Below are positions 17,735-25,778 of a stretch of DNA of 64,000 nucleotides, in pieces. A program made the position numbers and the translations under genes. The notes under the pieces were generated by a model. That model was not told the origin of the DNA, searched no databases, and saw nothing but the letters and a program-made list of their open reading frames with translations. Within the stretch, counting starts at the first letter, position 1. The number at the start of each line of letters is the position of its first letter. Source of the DNA: Halonotius pteroides (GTDB lineage Archaea > Halobacteriota > Halobacteria > Halobacteriales > Haloferacaceae). Where the stretch lies: contig NZ_QMDW01000013.1 in NCBI RefSeq assembly GCF_003605635.1, positions 1-64,000 of the forward strand. The letters are read 5' to 3'.

Positions 17735-18675
17735 TGGTACTGCCACCGCCGTTTGAGTCGCTGCTGGACGAGCATCGCCCCGAAATTAAACAGCCAGACA
17801 ACGATGACGAGCATCAGCCCGACGAAGATCAACGCCGATTGCGTGAGCGGCAGCGACATCAACTCGCCGAAGTCGTTGACGATCAGCGTCGGCAAGGTCT
17901 GGCCCGTCGAGAAGATTGAGTTTGGGATCTGTGTCTGGCCGCCGATTAGCAACGCAGGCACGATTGTCGCGCCGAACACGCGGCCAAACCCAAGCAAAAT
18001 CGCCGAAAAGATACCCGGTCCGGCTGCCCGAAGCAACACCGATCGGATGGTCTCGAACTTGGTTGCGCCGACGCCGAGCGACGTTTCCCGCAGCTCGTCG
18101 GGGAGCGATTCGAGTGATTCGACCGACAGTGAGGTCATGAAGGGGGTGACAACGATCGCGATCACGAGGCTGACAGTAAAGATGCCGACGCCGACAGTGT
18201 TCTCGCTGAACACCGGAGCCACGTAGCGACCGATAACCGGCACAACGACGATCAGCGCGACCAGCCCGAAGATCACACTCGGGATCGCCGCCAGCACGTC
18301 GATCAGCGCGGCGACAAGCGTTTTTGTTCGGCCTTCAGCGTACTCGGCGATATAGATCGCTGCACCGAGGGCAATCGGCACCCCCATTAGCATCGAAAGT
18401 GCGGTGACGTAGATGGTGCCGACGATCGCTGGTAGAAAGCCGAAGTTGTTCGCCGCAGGATCCCAGTTTGCGGAGGTTAACATCGAGCTCAGCGGATACT
18501 CCGAGAGAATCGGCAGCGACCGGTAAAACAACAGCAGTGTGATCCCCGCAAACAGCGCGATCGCCAGATATCCCGCCCCGGTGAGCCAGTAGCTGCTGTA
18601 ACGTTCAGCGAGCAGCCGTCGGCCGAGACGACTCGACTGAGCCCGGTTTTGAAGACTGTCGGTGTCAGTGGTCAC
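17731..18675 (-). CDS. pstC: phosphate-type ABC permease PstC
   Basis: 314 aa with six hydrophobic segments, the first at about residues 29-50 after a polar head. The EAA loop LGVGATKFETIRSVLLRAAGPGI is followed by GFGRVFGATIVPALLIGG, placing it in the PstC/PstA family. It begins with GTG at 18675, overlapping the pstS stop (GTGA), so it is coupled to pstS translation. It works with PstA and PstB in uptake of phosphate or a similar oxyanion. Confidence 0.9.
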   Translation of the reverse strand: MTTDTDSLQNRAQSSRLGRRLLAERYSSYWLTGAGYLAIALFAGITLLLFYRSLPILSEYPLSSMLTSANWDPAANNFGFLPAIVGTIYVTALSMLMGVPIALGAAIYIAEYAEGRTKTLVAALIDVLAAIPSVIFGLVALIVVVPVIGRYVAPVFSENTVGVGIFTVSLVIAIVVTPFMTSLSVESLESLPDELRETSLGVGATKFETIRSVLLRAAGPGIFSAILLGFGRVFGATIVPALLIGGQTQIPNSIFSTGQTLPTLIVNDFGELMSLPLTQSALIFVGLMLVIVVWLFNFGAMLVQQRLKRRWQYQ

Positions 18676-19664
18676 GATTCGGTATTATTCTCAAGTGTCG
18701 TTCGTCCGTCCTCAAGACGGTCTTCTGTCAGGGGAACGTATCCGTTTTCGGAGACGTACTGCTGACCGTCAGTGAGCACCCACTCGATAAACGGTGCGAC
18801 AGCGGCGTCGAAGGCACCGTTTGCGGCGAGCCACATCTCACGGGCTGGCGGTGCTGGGTAGTCGCCGCGCTCAACGGCCGCAAGCAGTTCACCACGGGTT
18901 TGATAGAACGACTCCGACTCGGAGAGTCCATCGCCGTTTTGATCGAGGGGGATCGGCCGGATCTCACCGTCGAGTTCGCCGCTGTCGAGATTGTAAACGT
19001 AATTGATATTATTCATGCCGATGGCGTTTTCACTGTCACCAAGCGACTGGGCGACGGGCTGATCACCGTTGAAATTGCCGTCGGAAAGCCCTTCAAGATC
19101 ATCCTGTGTGTAGGCGTTGCCTTCGCCGCCGAGGAACTCACCCCACTTTTTGTACGCCGCAGAGGCGTCCGATCGGCCGTAGACGACGATCTCGGCGTCG
19201 ACACCGGCATCCGGAAACAGTTCTCCCCAGTTGGTGATCTCTTTAGTAAATATTGCTTCTAACTCGGCTCTCGTTACCCCCTGTGATTGAATCTGATCGA
19301 TTACTGGATTGTTCTGATTGACGGTGCCGACAACGGTATCGATCAACATCGGCACCGCGACCAATCCACGTTCGAGTTCCTCCTGAAACGGCTCACGCCC
19401 CATCATGGCCACGTCGACCTGCTCGTTGAACAGATCTGACACCCCGACGCCGGTGCCACCACCCGAAATATCGAAGCTAAGATCGCTCTGTTCAGCGTAG
19501 ATATCGGCCCACACCTGTACCATCGGTAACGGGCCGACGCCGCCAGAGATCCGCACTGTTTGGCCGCCACCGCCGCCACCGCCGAGACAACCGGCTGCCG
19601 AAATGGTGGTGCCGACGGTCGCCGCACTCAGCACAGATCGTCGTGAGTACTGCTGTGTCATCAT
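18672..19664 (-). CDS. pstS: phosphate-type binding lipoprotein PstS
   Basis: 330 aa. The N terminus is a Tat-type lipoprotein signal (SRRSVLSAA, lipobox AAGC near residues 23-26), then a run of seven glycines, so the protein is exported folded and lipid-anchored. The mature part has the PstS-like anion loop GGGTGVGVSDL, the VDVAMMGR strand and NNPVIDQI. First gene of pstSCAB. Upstream, a TATA-like GGATATAC about 27 nt before the start suggests a leaderless transcript, with palindromes just beyond it. Phosphate is the likeliest ligand but is not proven by sequence. Confidence 0.87.
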   Translation of the reverse strand: MMTQQYSRRSVLSAATVGTTISAAGCLGGGGGGGQTVRISGGVGPLPMVQVWADIYAEQSDLSFDISGGGTGVGVSDLFNEQVDVAMMGREPFQEELERGLVAVPMLIDTVVGTVNQNNPVIDQIQSQGVTRAELEAIFTKEITNWGELFPDAGVDAEIVVYGRSDASAAYKKWGEFLGGEGNAYTQDDLEGLSDGNFNGDQPVAQSLGDSENAIGMNNINYVYNLDSGELDGEIRPIPLDQNGDGLSESESFYQTRGELLAAVERGDYPAPPAREMWLAANGAFDAAVAPFIEWVLTDGQQYVSENGYVPLTEDRLEDGRTTLENNTES

Positions 19665-19693
19665 TGCAGCTATATTTTCAAGACGTATATCCT

Positions 19694-19750
19694 TCGACTA
19701 GTCGACAAATACGCGTTGCTCACCAGCATACAAAAAAAAAATTGCTGGTG
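19694..19750. promoter_or_regulatory. pst promoter palindromes
   Basis: Two inverted repeats upstream of pstS. The 12-bp perfect palindrome TCGACTAGTCGA (19694-19705) abuts the TATA-like element on its BRE side. CACCAGCA (19721-19728) and TGCTGGTG (19743-19750) are perfect arms around an A-rich 14-nt spacer. Both positions suit phosphate-dependent regulator binding. The rest of the 19751-20001 stretch has no recognisable gene. Confidence 0.45.
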
Positions 19751-20001
19751 TCTGTAACATCGTATCCAAACAAACCGCTTCCGAATTGATGCTGACCACA
19801 CTGGTGCTATCCGTTTTATTTGTAGTCTATGGGATGCTCGGCATTCACCGACTCAGCAAACGAATCGAAAGCGGGGTGTCGACGGCAACGCCGCCGGTGC
19901 GGTGGCCTCAGTATCGCCATGTTTACCGATAGCGTACTCATCGCTGTCACCGTTATCAAAAAGATGGGGGCGTTGACCGCAGCTGCCACTCCGTGGTTCT
20001 G

Positions 20002-20430
20002 TCACCGCTGTTTAGCGACAATGGTGTCTGCCACGAGATCGCCGACCCGCTGATCCTTGTCGGTCAGATATATCGAGATCATGGCGACAAGGTTCAGTGT
20101 CGGGAGTGCGTCGATGATCCACGCCAGATTCCGGAGCATCGATGCCGGGATCGTACATTGCGACCCGTCCGATTTGACCACGACCAAGCCGAACAGATAT
20201 TTCCCCGGTGTGTAGCCGAGTAGACCTTCGAGCAGCAGGGCATAGATGAGTCCGACCAGGACGTAGACACTCAAAAAGAGCAGTGTGATGAGGTCGCCAG
20301 CGACCGGGCCGAGCAAGATGAAGGGAACCCCGAGCACCCCGATCAACACGCCATCCACAAAGAACGCCAGTATCCGTCGCAACGTTACCCCATCGGTTGT
20401 GTTGAGATCCGGTTTTGGATGCTTCCGCAT
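20002..20430 (-). CDS. RDD family membrane protein
   Basis: 142 aa. Hydrophobic helices at about residues 20-45, 48-72 and 98-120. The family motif appears as TLRRILAFFVDGVLIG near the start (Arg and Asp in the first helix), followed by LGYTPGKYLFGLVVV and the closing KDQRVGDLVADTIVAK. RDD proteins are small multispanning proteins, in some cases implicated in ion exchange or in protection against salt stress; the role here is unknown. It stands alone on the minus strand beyond the pst promoter. Confidence 0.85.
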   Translation of the reverse strand: MRKHPKPDLNTTDGVTLRRILAFFVDGVLIGVLGVPFILLGPVAGDLITLLFLSVYVLVGLIYALLLEGLLGYTPGKYLFGLVVVKSDGSQCTIPASMLRNLAWIIDALPTLNLVAMISIYLTDKDQRVGDLVADTIVAKQR

Positions 20431-20631
20431 ACTGTTGCGAACATGTCCATCCGTTTTTATAAACTCTGATGGGCGGCTTCACCACGAGAAACACCGGTTC
20501 AGCCGTCTATGATTGCCCCGGTCGAATCGAACATGACGAGGGGAGTGATATGACCGCTGTGCTATCGGTTGTAGACCGCACTGCCGATCTGCGCCGGAAA
20601 TCGATGCCGCGCTGCGCTTCAGCCGTCGAAA

Positions 20632-21027
20632 CTACCTGTGATCAGCACTGTCCTCCGGCGGTTCGGCGGCGTGCTCGCGGAGTTCCTCGACCGAGAGCTC
20701 ATCGAGGACGCCCTCGCTTGTCGCTTCGAGCACAACCGGCGGCGCGTGGCCAACCTCTCGGGCTTCGATCCACCGGGGGAGACAGATACACCAGCGGTCG
20801 CCCGACTGTAACCCGGGAAAGCCGAGTTCCGGCCGCGGGGTGATGAGATCGTTGCCCTGTTCGCGGCTGTACTCGAGGAACTCCTGTGTCATCACCGCAC
20901 AGATCTCGTGGCGGCCGGGATCACGTTGCAGCTGTCGGCAGTGCCCGTCGCGCAAAAACCCGGTTTCAGGACGCTTACTACAGGGCTGTAACTCGCCACC
21001 CACCACATTGTGTTCGGTGTCGCTCAT
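20632..21027 (-). CDS. DUF2237 family protein
   Basis: 131 aa. Matches DUF2237: NVVGGELQPCS..PETGFLRDGHC, a conserved CAVMT.EFLEYS, and PELGFPGLQSGDRWCICLPRWIEA, with several conserved Cys residues (PCS, GHC, EICAV, WCICL). Small, cytoplasmic, of unknown function. The last 20 residues are an acidic tail (ELREHAAEPPEDSADHR). The ATG at 21027 is used because upstream frames are non-native. It is divergent from the gene at 21136. Confidence 0.85.
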   Translation of the reverse strand: MSDTEHNVVGGELQPCSKRPETGFLRDGHCRQLQRDPGRHEICAVMTQEFLEYSREQGNDLITPRPELGFPGLQSGDRWCICLPRWIEAREVGHAPPVVLEATSEGVLDELSVEELREHAAEPPEDSADHR

Positions 21028-21135
21028 GCCGGCATTTCCGGCTACGGCTGTATAGCTATTCGGCCCAACGTGTCCTTTTGTCGACTCCCAACCCCAAGCC
21101 GCGGGGCTTATTCGCGCCCCTCGATAAGCAGCGGT

Positions 21136-21861
21136 ATGGAGCCGACGACGACCGGCCGGTTTCGCGTTCTCGACCGTCGCCCGGATGGCACGATCCTGCT
21201 GGTCGATCTTGCCAACGCTATCGCTGCGGCAACCGGCGAGGATCCCGACGCTGATCTGCGCCCGATCGCCGTCACCCCACCAGCCGTCGATGACCCGAAG
21301 ACCGACGCACACGATATCGACGCCGAGACAGTCGACACGATCAGATCGCTGGAACCCGGCTACGTCGTCGAGGCCGAACTCGCCTGGGACGACAGCGACG
21401 CCGCTTTTCTTGACTGTACGATCACGAACCGCACCCGGATCCAGTACGCCGATGGCGTGACTGGCCTCTTTGAGAAGGCCCAGGAAACGTGGCACGACGC
21501 ACAGGTCGCCGGCGAGGCGATGAACTCCGCGGTGACCTACAGCACCGGCAAGGAGCCTAACGGCGTCGTCTACGTGTTTGCCAAACAAGACCCGCCACGA
21601 GACCTCTTTGAGGAGTTTCGGACGGGCGCAACGCCGATCGAACCGCTGATACAGCGTGTTAACGCTACCCACGATGGGGGTGCTGCTGATACCACCGCCG
21701 ATGACGATGCGGTCGACAACGCGTCCGACGACGAGGCCGAGCGTGCCGTTTTCGTTCTCAACCCCGCCGACGAGCCGTTTGTTGTGGTGTATATCGTTTT
21801 CCGCAAAGACGGCATGTTGGCTCAGACCGTCCGCGATACCTACGGGTTGCCGGCTATCTGA
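21136..21861 (+). CDS. uncharacterised haloarchaeal protein, probably DUF6663
   Basis: 241 aa acidic soluble protein. The N-terminal TGRFRVLDRRPDGTILLVDL and the central ETWHDAQVAGEAMNSAVTYS..KEPNGVVYVFAK resemble the haloarchaeal DUF6663 group; the name is given with moderate certainty. An acidic low-complexity insert lies at about residues 180-208. No catalytic motif was recognised. The ATG at 21136 starts the first conserved strand. It ends shortly before the hairpin cluster at 21877. Confidence 0.65.
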   Translation: MEPTTTGRFRVLDRRPDGTILLVDLANAIAAATGEDPDADLRPIAVTPPAVDDPKTDAHDIDAETVDTIRSLEPGYVVEAELAWDDSDAAFLDCTITNRTRIQYADGVTGLFEKAQETWHDAQVAGEAMNSAVTYSTGKEPNGVVYVFAKQDPPRDLFEEFRTGATPIEPLIQRVNATHDGGAADTTADDDAVDNASDDEAERAVFVLNPADEPFVVVYIVFRKDGMLAQTVRDTYGLPAI

Positions 21862-21876
21862 ATGCGATGAGAGAGC

Positions 21877-22000
21877 GGCGGCCCTACTGGGGTAGCACCG
21901 GCCGCCAGGGGCGTGGACACAACACATGACCCGTCGGTGGGTGGGAACCGACGGCCGATGGGATGGCCCCATCGGATGTACTGATCGTTACCCATGTAAC
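21877..22000. ncRNA. tandem hairpins in a convergent intergenic region, candidate structured RNA
   Basis: Four stems follow one another. (1) 21877-21906: GGCGGCC-CTAC-TGGG-GTAG with a 4-nt bulge, then GGCCGCC. (2) 21931-21954: CCGTCGGT/ACCGACGG, 8-nt loop. (3) 21955-21975: CCGATGGG/CCCATCGG, 5-nt loop, directly abutting (2). (4) 21987-22000: GTTAC-CCAT-GTAAC. All stems are perfect apart from the bulge. No known RNA family is recognised. It could be a non-coding RNA on either strand or a bidirectional terminator/3' UTR structure. Confidence 0.4.
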
Positions 22001-22046
22001 CGCTGCGCCGCGTTTCAGAGCCAGAAAACCCCAGCGAGCGGACTGC

Positions 22047-22655
22047 TCAGAACTCGCCGAGTCTCGACTGGCCGTCGCCATCATCGTTGCCGCCGTCGCC
22101 CAGTCCAGCAAGCCCAACCGCCGACACGATCGTCTCCTCGAAGCCGTCTCGCTGACTGGCGTCGTACAGCGTCGCCGCCGGATGCATCGACAGCAACACC
22201 CGCTGTGAGCGATCGCCAAGCCGACAGTCGACAACGTCGCCCGCCTCCTTTGTGATCGCAACCGACCGATCCAGCAGGTGCTCGCTCGGCACCTTCCCGA
22301 GAGTGACGACCAGCGTCGGATCGACGGTTTCGATCTCGGTCTCCAGATAGCCGCGGCAGTTGGCAAGCTCGTCAGTTGTCGGATCACGGTTATCTGGGGG
22401 TCGACACCGAACACAGTTGGTGATTCGTACAGCCGATCGATCGACGCCGGCGTTATCAAGCGCGTCATCAAGCACCGAGCCCGATCGGCCGACGAAGGGT
22501 TCGCCCGCCTCGTCTTCATTCGCGCCGGGGGCCTCGCCAACAAACACCAACTCGGCATCATCTGGGCCGACGCCGTTGACAATCCGACTCCGGGAGGCGA
22601 CAAGGTCGGGACACTGTTCGCAGTCGGTGACACACCGGCCGTCGAATCCGTCCAT
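22047..22655 (-). CDS. udg: uracil-DNA glycosylase, Fe-S (type 4/5-like)
   Basis: 202 aa. Removes uracil from DNA. Motif 1 is GEAPGANEDEAGEPFVGRSG (about 40-59) and motif 2 is MHPAATLY near the end. Cys residues at C..CEQC in the first 18 residues and C-x15-C (CRPP...ANC) around 90-106 fit the [4Fe-4S] cluster of this class. The ATG at 22655 gives MDGFDGRCV; an extended frame upstream would add an Arg/Pro-rich stretch overlapping the next gene. It lies 22 nt after the DUF99 gene, so the two are probably co-transcribed. Confidence 0.88.
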   Translation of the reverse strand: MDGFDGRCVTDCEQCPDLVASRSRIVNGVGPDDAELVFVGEAPGANEDEAGEPFVGRSGSVLDDALDNAGVDRSAVRITNCVRCRPPDNRDPTTDELANCRGYLETEIETVDPTLVVTLGKVPSEHLLDRSVAITKEAGDVVDCRLGDRSQRVLLSMHPAATLYDASQRDGFEETIVSAVGLAGLGDGGNDDGDGQSRLGEF

Positions 22656-22677
22656 ACCAACCGGTGGGGCGGGCGGC

Positions 22678-23292
22678 TTAACTGTCGGTCGGTTTGTCGG
22701 TCGCCGCGTCGCCGGCGGTCTCCCAGCCGAACCGCTCGGCCTGTTGGCGTCCTGCGCGGGCAGCCCGTTGAGCGACCCGGAGCGGTTCGGGACGCTCGTT
22801 GCTGTCGGGAGTAAACGCACGAAGGATGTCGGTGGCGTCGACCGTGTCGATGCCGACCGTTCGGAGCCACAGCTCAGTGTCGTTGACGGTGACTGGTTTA
22901 CGGGCCGGGAGCTCCCGGTAGGTAGCCAGCCGTCGATCTAACGCCTCGCCAGAAAAGTGCTCTCGGAGCGGTTTCTCCAGTCCATTGCTCTCCTCGAATG
23001 CGACCGCGATCACCGGCCGGTCGGCGGCCGCGTGCACATCGTCGAGAGAAATGAGGTTGAACCACGCGGGGGCGACACCGGCGAACAGTACCCACTGAGC
23101 GTCCGGTCTGTCCAGCCGGTCGAGTAGGTCATCACACGCGGCGGTCGCATCGCTACCACCGGTCGTACAACGCGCGAAGGCACACTTCTCAACGACGCGG
23201 TCGGCACGAACGACGGCCCCACATAACTGGCTGTAGTCAGGGCCATCGGAGGCGGCGATGCCGACCGCCCGACTGCCGGGCTTCGGAGCCAT
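22678..23292 (-). CDS. DUF99 (UPF0215) endonuclease-V-like protein
   Basis: 204 aa. RAVGIAASDG at the N terminus and AVVRADRVVEKCAFARCTTGGSDAT match the archaeal DUF99 family, which has an endonuclease V-like fold and is thought to act on deaminated bases. Later blocks FAGVAPAWFNLISLDDVH and RPVIAVAFEESNGLE are also typical. Catalytic residues could not be assigned with certainty. Its position 22 nt upstream of a uracil-DNA glycosylase supports a role in repair of deaminated DNA. Confidence 0.83.
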   Translation of the reverse strand: MAPKPGSRAVGIAASDGPDYSQLCGAVVRADRVVEKCAFARCTTGGSDATAACDDLLDRLDRPDAQWVLFAGVAPAWFNLISLDDVHAAADRPVIAVAFEESNGLEKPLREHFSGEALDRRLATYRELPARKPVTVNDTELWLRTVGIDTVDATDILRAFTPDSNERPEPLRVAQRAARAGRQQAERFGWETAGDAATDKPTDS

Positions 23293-23304
23293 CGCAGCAG
23301 CGGC

Positions 23305-23490
23305 TTACTCTGCGGGGTCGTCTTTCATCGATTCGAGTCTGTCGAGCAGTTCGTCGTTGGACGCACCGATCTCGAAATCAACGCTGCCTTTGTGTTCGGC
23401 CTCGCCGGCGTCGAGCCCGTCGTCGTTCTCGAAGTCGGTATCAAAATCTTGGTTCTCCTGTTCAGACTCATCGTAGCTTCCGAATCCCAT
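23305..23490 (-). CDS. DUF5786 family small protein
   Basis: 61 aa, very acidic. Begins MGFGSYDESEQENQ, the hallmark of the haloarchaeal DUF5786 family, and ends in a short amphipathic helix (NDELLDRLESMKDD). No cysteine or catalytic motif. The family appears confined to haloarchaea and has no known function. It ends 12 nt before the DUF99 start on the same strand, so it may lead that operon. Confidence 0.85.
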   Translation of the reverse strand: MGFGSYDESEQENQDFDTDFENDDGLDAGEAEHKGSVDFEIGASNDELLDRLESMKDDPAE

Positions 23491-23594
23491 ACATACACAT
23501 AGATGGCTCCAACAGTGAAAAATCCCCGTGCAGGCTGAGTGTCAGTAGCCAGCCGACGCCGGGGACTTTTGCTGGTCGATCACGTCCCGCCGGT

Positions 23595-24221
23595 ATGGAG
23601 CCGACTGTTGTTACTGACGGTGCGGATGTCTTCACCTGCAACGCGTATCTCGTTGACGGCGAGACGCCGACGCTTATCGATGCTGGCACCATGCCCGGCG
23701 TTGCCGACGTGATCGCCGACCACGTTGCTGACCTCGATCGGGTTGTACTCACCCACCAGCATGGCGATCACGTCGGCGAACTCGACGCCGTCTTAGATCG
23801 CTTTGATGCTGATCTTTACGCCTACGCCGACCATCCACGCAGAACCGTCGCCATCGACGACGGTGACAGCGTCGCTATCGGCGACGACGAGTTCGACGCG
23901 ATTTATACGCCGGGTCATGCGAGCGACCACCTGTCGTTGGTAAGTGATAGGGCCCTGTTCAGCGGCGATGTCGTCGTCTACAACGATGGCGCGTTCGACG
24001 ACGGCAGCTTCGGCCGCACTGATCGCCGCGGGCAGTCACGCGAGCGACTGATCGAAAGTCTCGAACGGATTCTCGACGGACTTCCTGACTCGGTGTCGGC
24101 GATGTACGCCGGCCATGGCGACCCCTTCCGCGCTGAGCCTGCCGGCGACGACGTGCGAACCGTCATCGAGCGTGCGCTTGAGCGCGCCGAACGCCGGGAG
24201 CCGAAGTATCCCGACGGGTAA
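23595..24221 (+). CDS. metallo-beta-lactamase fold hydrolase
   Basis: 208 aa. Metal-binding motif HxHxDH appears as THQHGDHV (His54, His56, Asp58, His59), followed by TPGHASDHLSL (third-site His), FSGDVV (bridging Asp) and AGHGDP near residue 172. It is complete for a dinuclear Zn or Fe site. Resembles small glyoxalase II or RNase Z-like hydrolases; substrate is unknown. It is divergent from DUF5786 and the ATG at 23595 is well placed before the first strand. Confidence 0.87.
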   Translation: MEPTVVTDGADVFTCNAYLVDGETPTLIDAGTMPGVADVIADHVADLDRVVLTHQHGDHVGELDAVLDRFDADLYAYADHPRRTVAIDDGDSVAIGDDEFDAIYTPGHASDHLSLVSDRALFSGDVVVYNDGAFDDGSFGRTDRRGQSRERLIESLERILDGLPDSVSAMYAGHGDPFRAEPAGDDVRTVIERALERAERREPKYPDG

Positions 24222-24364
24222 TCTCGATCCGGTGAGGTCGCTTGTGGTCGTTGCTCGGTATCGCCGACAGCGACGGTGTCATTGTTTGAACACCGCCGAC
24301 AGCGGTGTCGATGACACAGCTGTCGCTTGCGGCCGAGAGGCCCTTGGAAACCCAACCGGCAGAA

Positions 24365-24514
24365 TCAGGCTGCGCGTCGCTCTTTGGCTTTCGGGCGAAG
24401 CCGCGAGTAGCCACACTTTCGGCAGCTGTCGGCGTCCGGCGCGTTGCGCGCGTTACACCGCATGCAGATCTGCTTGTTGAGCGTCCGGCTGGTGGCGACA
24501 TCATTGGTTGGCAT
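24365..24514 (-). CDS. rpl40e: 50S ribosomal protein L40e
   Basis: 49 aa starting [16 protein letters not shown]. It contains the L40e zinc ribbon C-x2-C-x10-C-x2-C ([20 protein letters not shown]) and the basic tail [12 protein letters not shown]. These are near-invariant in archaeal L40e, and the length is right. It binds the large ribosomal subunit. The gene is too short for many gene finders and overlaps longer false frames. The neighbouring thioredoxin gene is 58 nt upstream in the same direction. Confidence 0.92.
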   Translation of the reverse strand: MPTNDVATSRTLNKQICMRCNARNAPDADSCRKCGYSRLRPKAKERRAA

Positions 24515-24572
24515 ACCCAATACTTGTCAGGGTTACTGTTTAACAGTTCCGAGAACAGTGCCGCCGACCGCC

Positions 24573-24839
24573 TTAGACGCCGGCGTCGCTGAGGGCGTCC
24601 TCAAGATCGCCGCGCTGGGTGACGCCGACGAACCGCTCGACGATCCCGTCGTCGTTTTCGATGACAAGCGTCGGTAGCGATCGCACCTGGTACTCGTTGG
24701 CGACCTCCTGTTCCTCGTCGACGTCGACCTTGGCGAACTCCACGTCCTCGTAGTCGGCCTCCAGCTCTTCGAGGATCGGATCCTGCGTCTTACACGGGCC
24801 ACACCAGTCGGCATAAAAGTCTGTCAGTCGAACAGTCAT
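24573..24839 (-). CDS. thioredoxin
   Basis: 88 aa single-domain thioredoxin. Active site WCGPC (about residues 12-16) in TDFYADWCGPCKTQDPI, followed by VEFAKVDVDEEQEVANEYQVRSLPTLVIEN with the cis-proline in SLPT. Reduces protein disulfides in the cytoplasm. It is shorter than bacterial Trx by roughly the first strand. The ATG at 24839 (MTVRLTDF) was chosen over long in-frame extensions that cross the promoter and the divergent Sec61-beta gene. Confidence 0.9.
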   Translation of the reverse strand: MTVRLTDFYADWCGPCKTQDPILEELEADYEDVEFAKVDVDEEQEVANEYQVRSLPTLVIENDDGIVERFVGVTQRGDLEDALSDAGV

Positions 24840-24957
24840 CGTGCGGCAAACTGTTGCGCCGACGCGGTCATAAGCGTTTCCTCCCCGTTGTTGGCGGTCG
24901 ATGACGACCGCGGTCGAAGCCGAAACGCTTAGGTCGCCAAAGTGGCGACTGTCGACA

Positions 24958-25122
24958 ATGGCTTCCAGTGGGAACTCCGGCGGACTGATGTCCAGTGCCG
25001 GGTTGGTGCGGTACTTCGACTCCGAGGATCGCAACGCGATCCGTATCGATCCGAAAACTGTGATGGCGTTCTGCGTCCTCTTTGGCGTCTTTGTGCAGGT
25101 GCTGACGCTGACGGTCGCCTGA
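24958..25122 (+). CDS. secG: preprotein translocase subunit Sec61-beta
   Basis: 54 aa. Pattern [24 protein letters not shown] followed by a single C-terminal hydrophobic helix (about 33-53) is typical of archaeal Sec61-beta (SecG/Sbh). It sits with SecY and SecE in the cytoplasmic membrane protein channel. The ATG at 24958 fits the family start. A longer frame from 24901 adds non-conserved residues. The pdxT gene begins 42 nt later on the same strand. Confidence 0.92.
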   Translation: MASSGNSGGLMSSAGLVRYFDSEDRNAIRIDPKTVMAFCVLFGVFVQVLTLTVA

Positions 25123-25163
25123 TCGATCCGGTAGCTTTTGTCCCCAGCGCGCCAGCTATCCGT

Positions 25164-25778
25164 ATGCATGTTGGCGTGATTGCTGTTCAGGGCGACGTGA
25201 GCGAACACGCCGCCGCGATCCGGCGTGTCGCCGATGCTCGCGGCGTCGACACCGAGATCACGAAGATCCGCGAGGCCGGACTCGTCGACGACTGCGATGT
25301 GTTGCTCATGCCCGGCGGGGAGTCGACAACGATCTCACGGCTGCTTGCTGACGAGGGTATCGACGAGGAGATCAACGCTCACGTCGAGAGCGGCAAGCCG
25401 ATCTTGGCGACCTGTGCCGGGCTGATTGTCGCCGCCCGCGATCCACAAGATGAGCGTGTCCAGTCGCTCGATATGCTAGATATCACGGTCGACCGCAACG
25501 CATTCGGCCGCCAGAGGGATAGCTTCGAAGCCCCGCTCGATATCGCTGGTCTCGATGAGCCGTTTCCGGCGGTGTTCATTCGCGCCCCGCTGGTCGAATC
25601 GGTCGGCGAGGACGTGGCGGTACTTGCCGACTGGGAAGACAGCCCGGTTGCCGTCCGGCAGGGGCCGGTTGTCGCCACCTCGTTCCATCCCGAACTGACC
25701 GAGGACAGTCGCTTACACGAACTCGCGCTGTTCGACGGTCACCCGGCCGCAGCCGAGACCCCGGAGGCCAATCAATGA
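25164..25778 (+). CDS. pdxT: pyridoxal 5'-phosphate synthase glutaminase subunit
   Basis: 204 aa class I glutaminase that supplies ammonia to PdxS for PLP synthesis. Start MHVGVIAVQGDVSEHA, the glutamine site LLMPGGEST (about 47-55), nucleophile Cys84 in LATCAGLI, and the His-Glu dyad in TSFHPELTED near the end are all present. The partner pdxS is not in this window. The stop overlaps the start of hisE by four bases (ATGA), so the two are translationally coupled. Confidence 0.93.
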   Translation: MHVGVIAVQGDVSEHAAAIRRVADARGVDTEITKIREAGLVDDCDVLLMPGGESTTISRLLADEGIDEEINAHVESGKPILATCAGLIVAARDPQDERVQSLDMLDITVDRNAFGRQRDSFEAPLDIAGLDEPFPAVFIRAPLVESVGEDVAVLADWEDSPVAVRQGPVVATSFHPELTEDSRLHELALFDGHPAAAETPEANQ

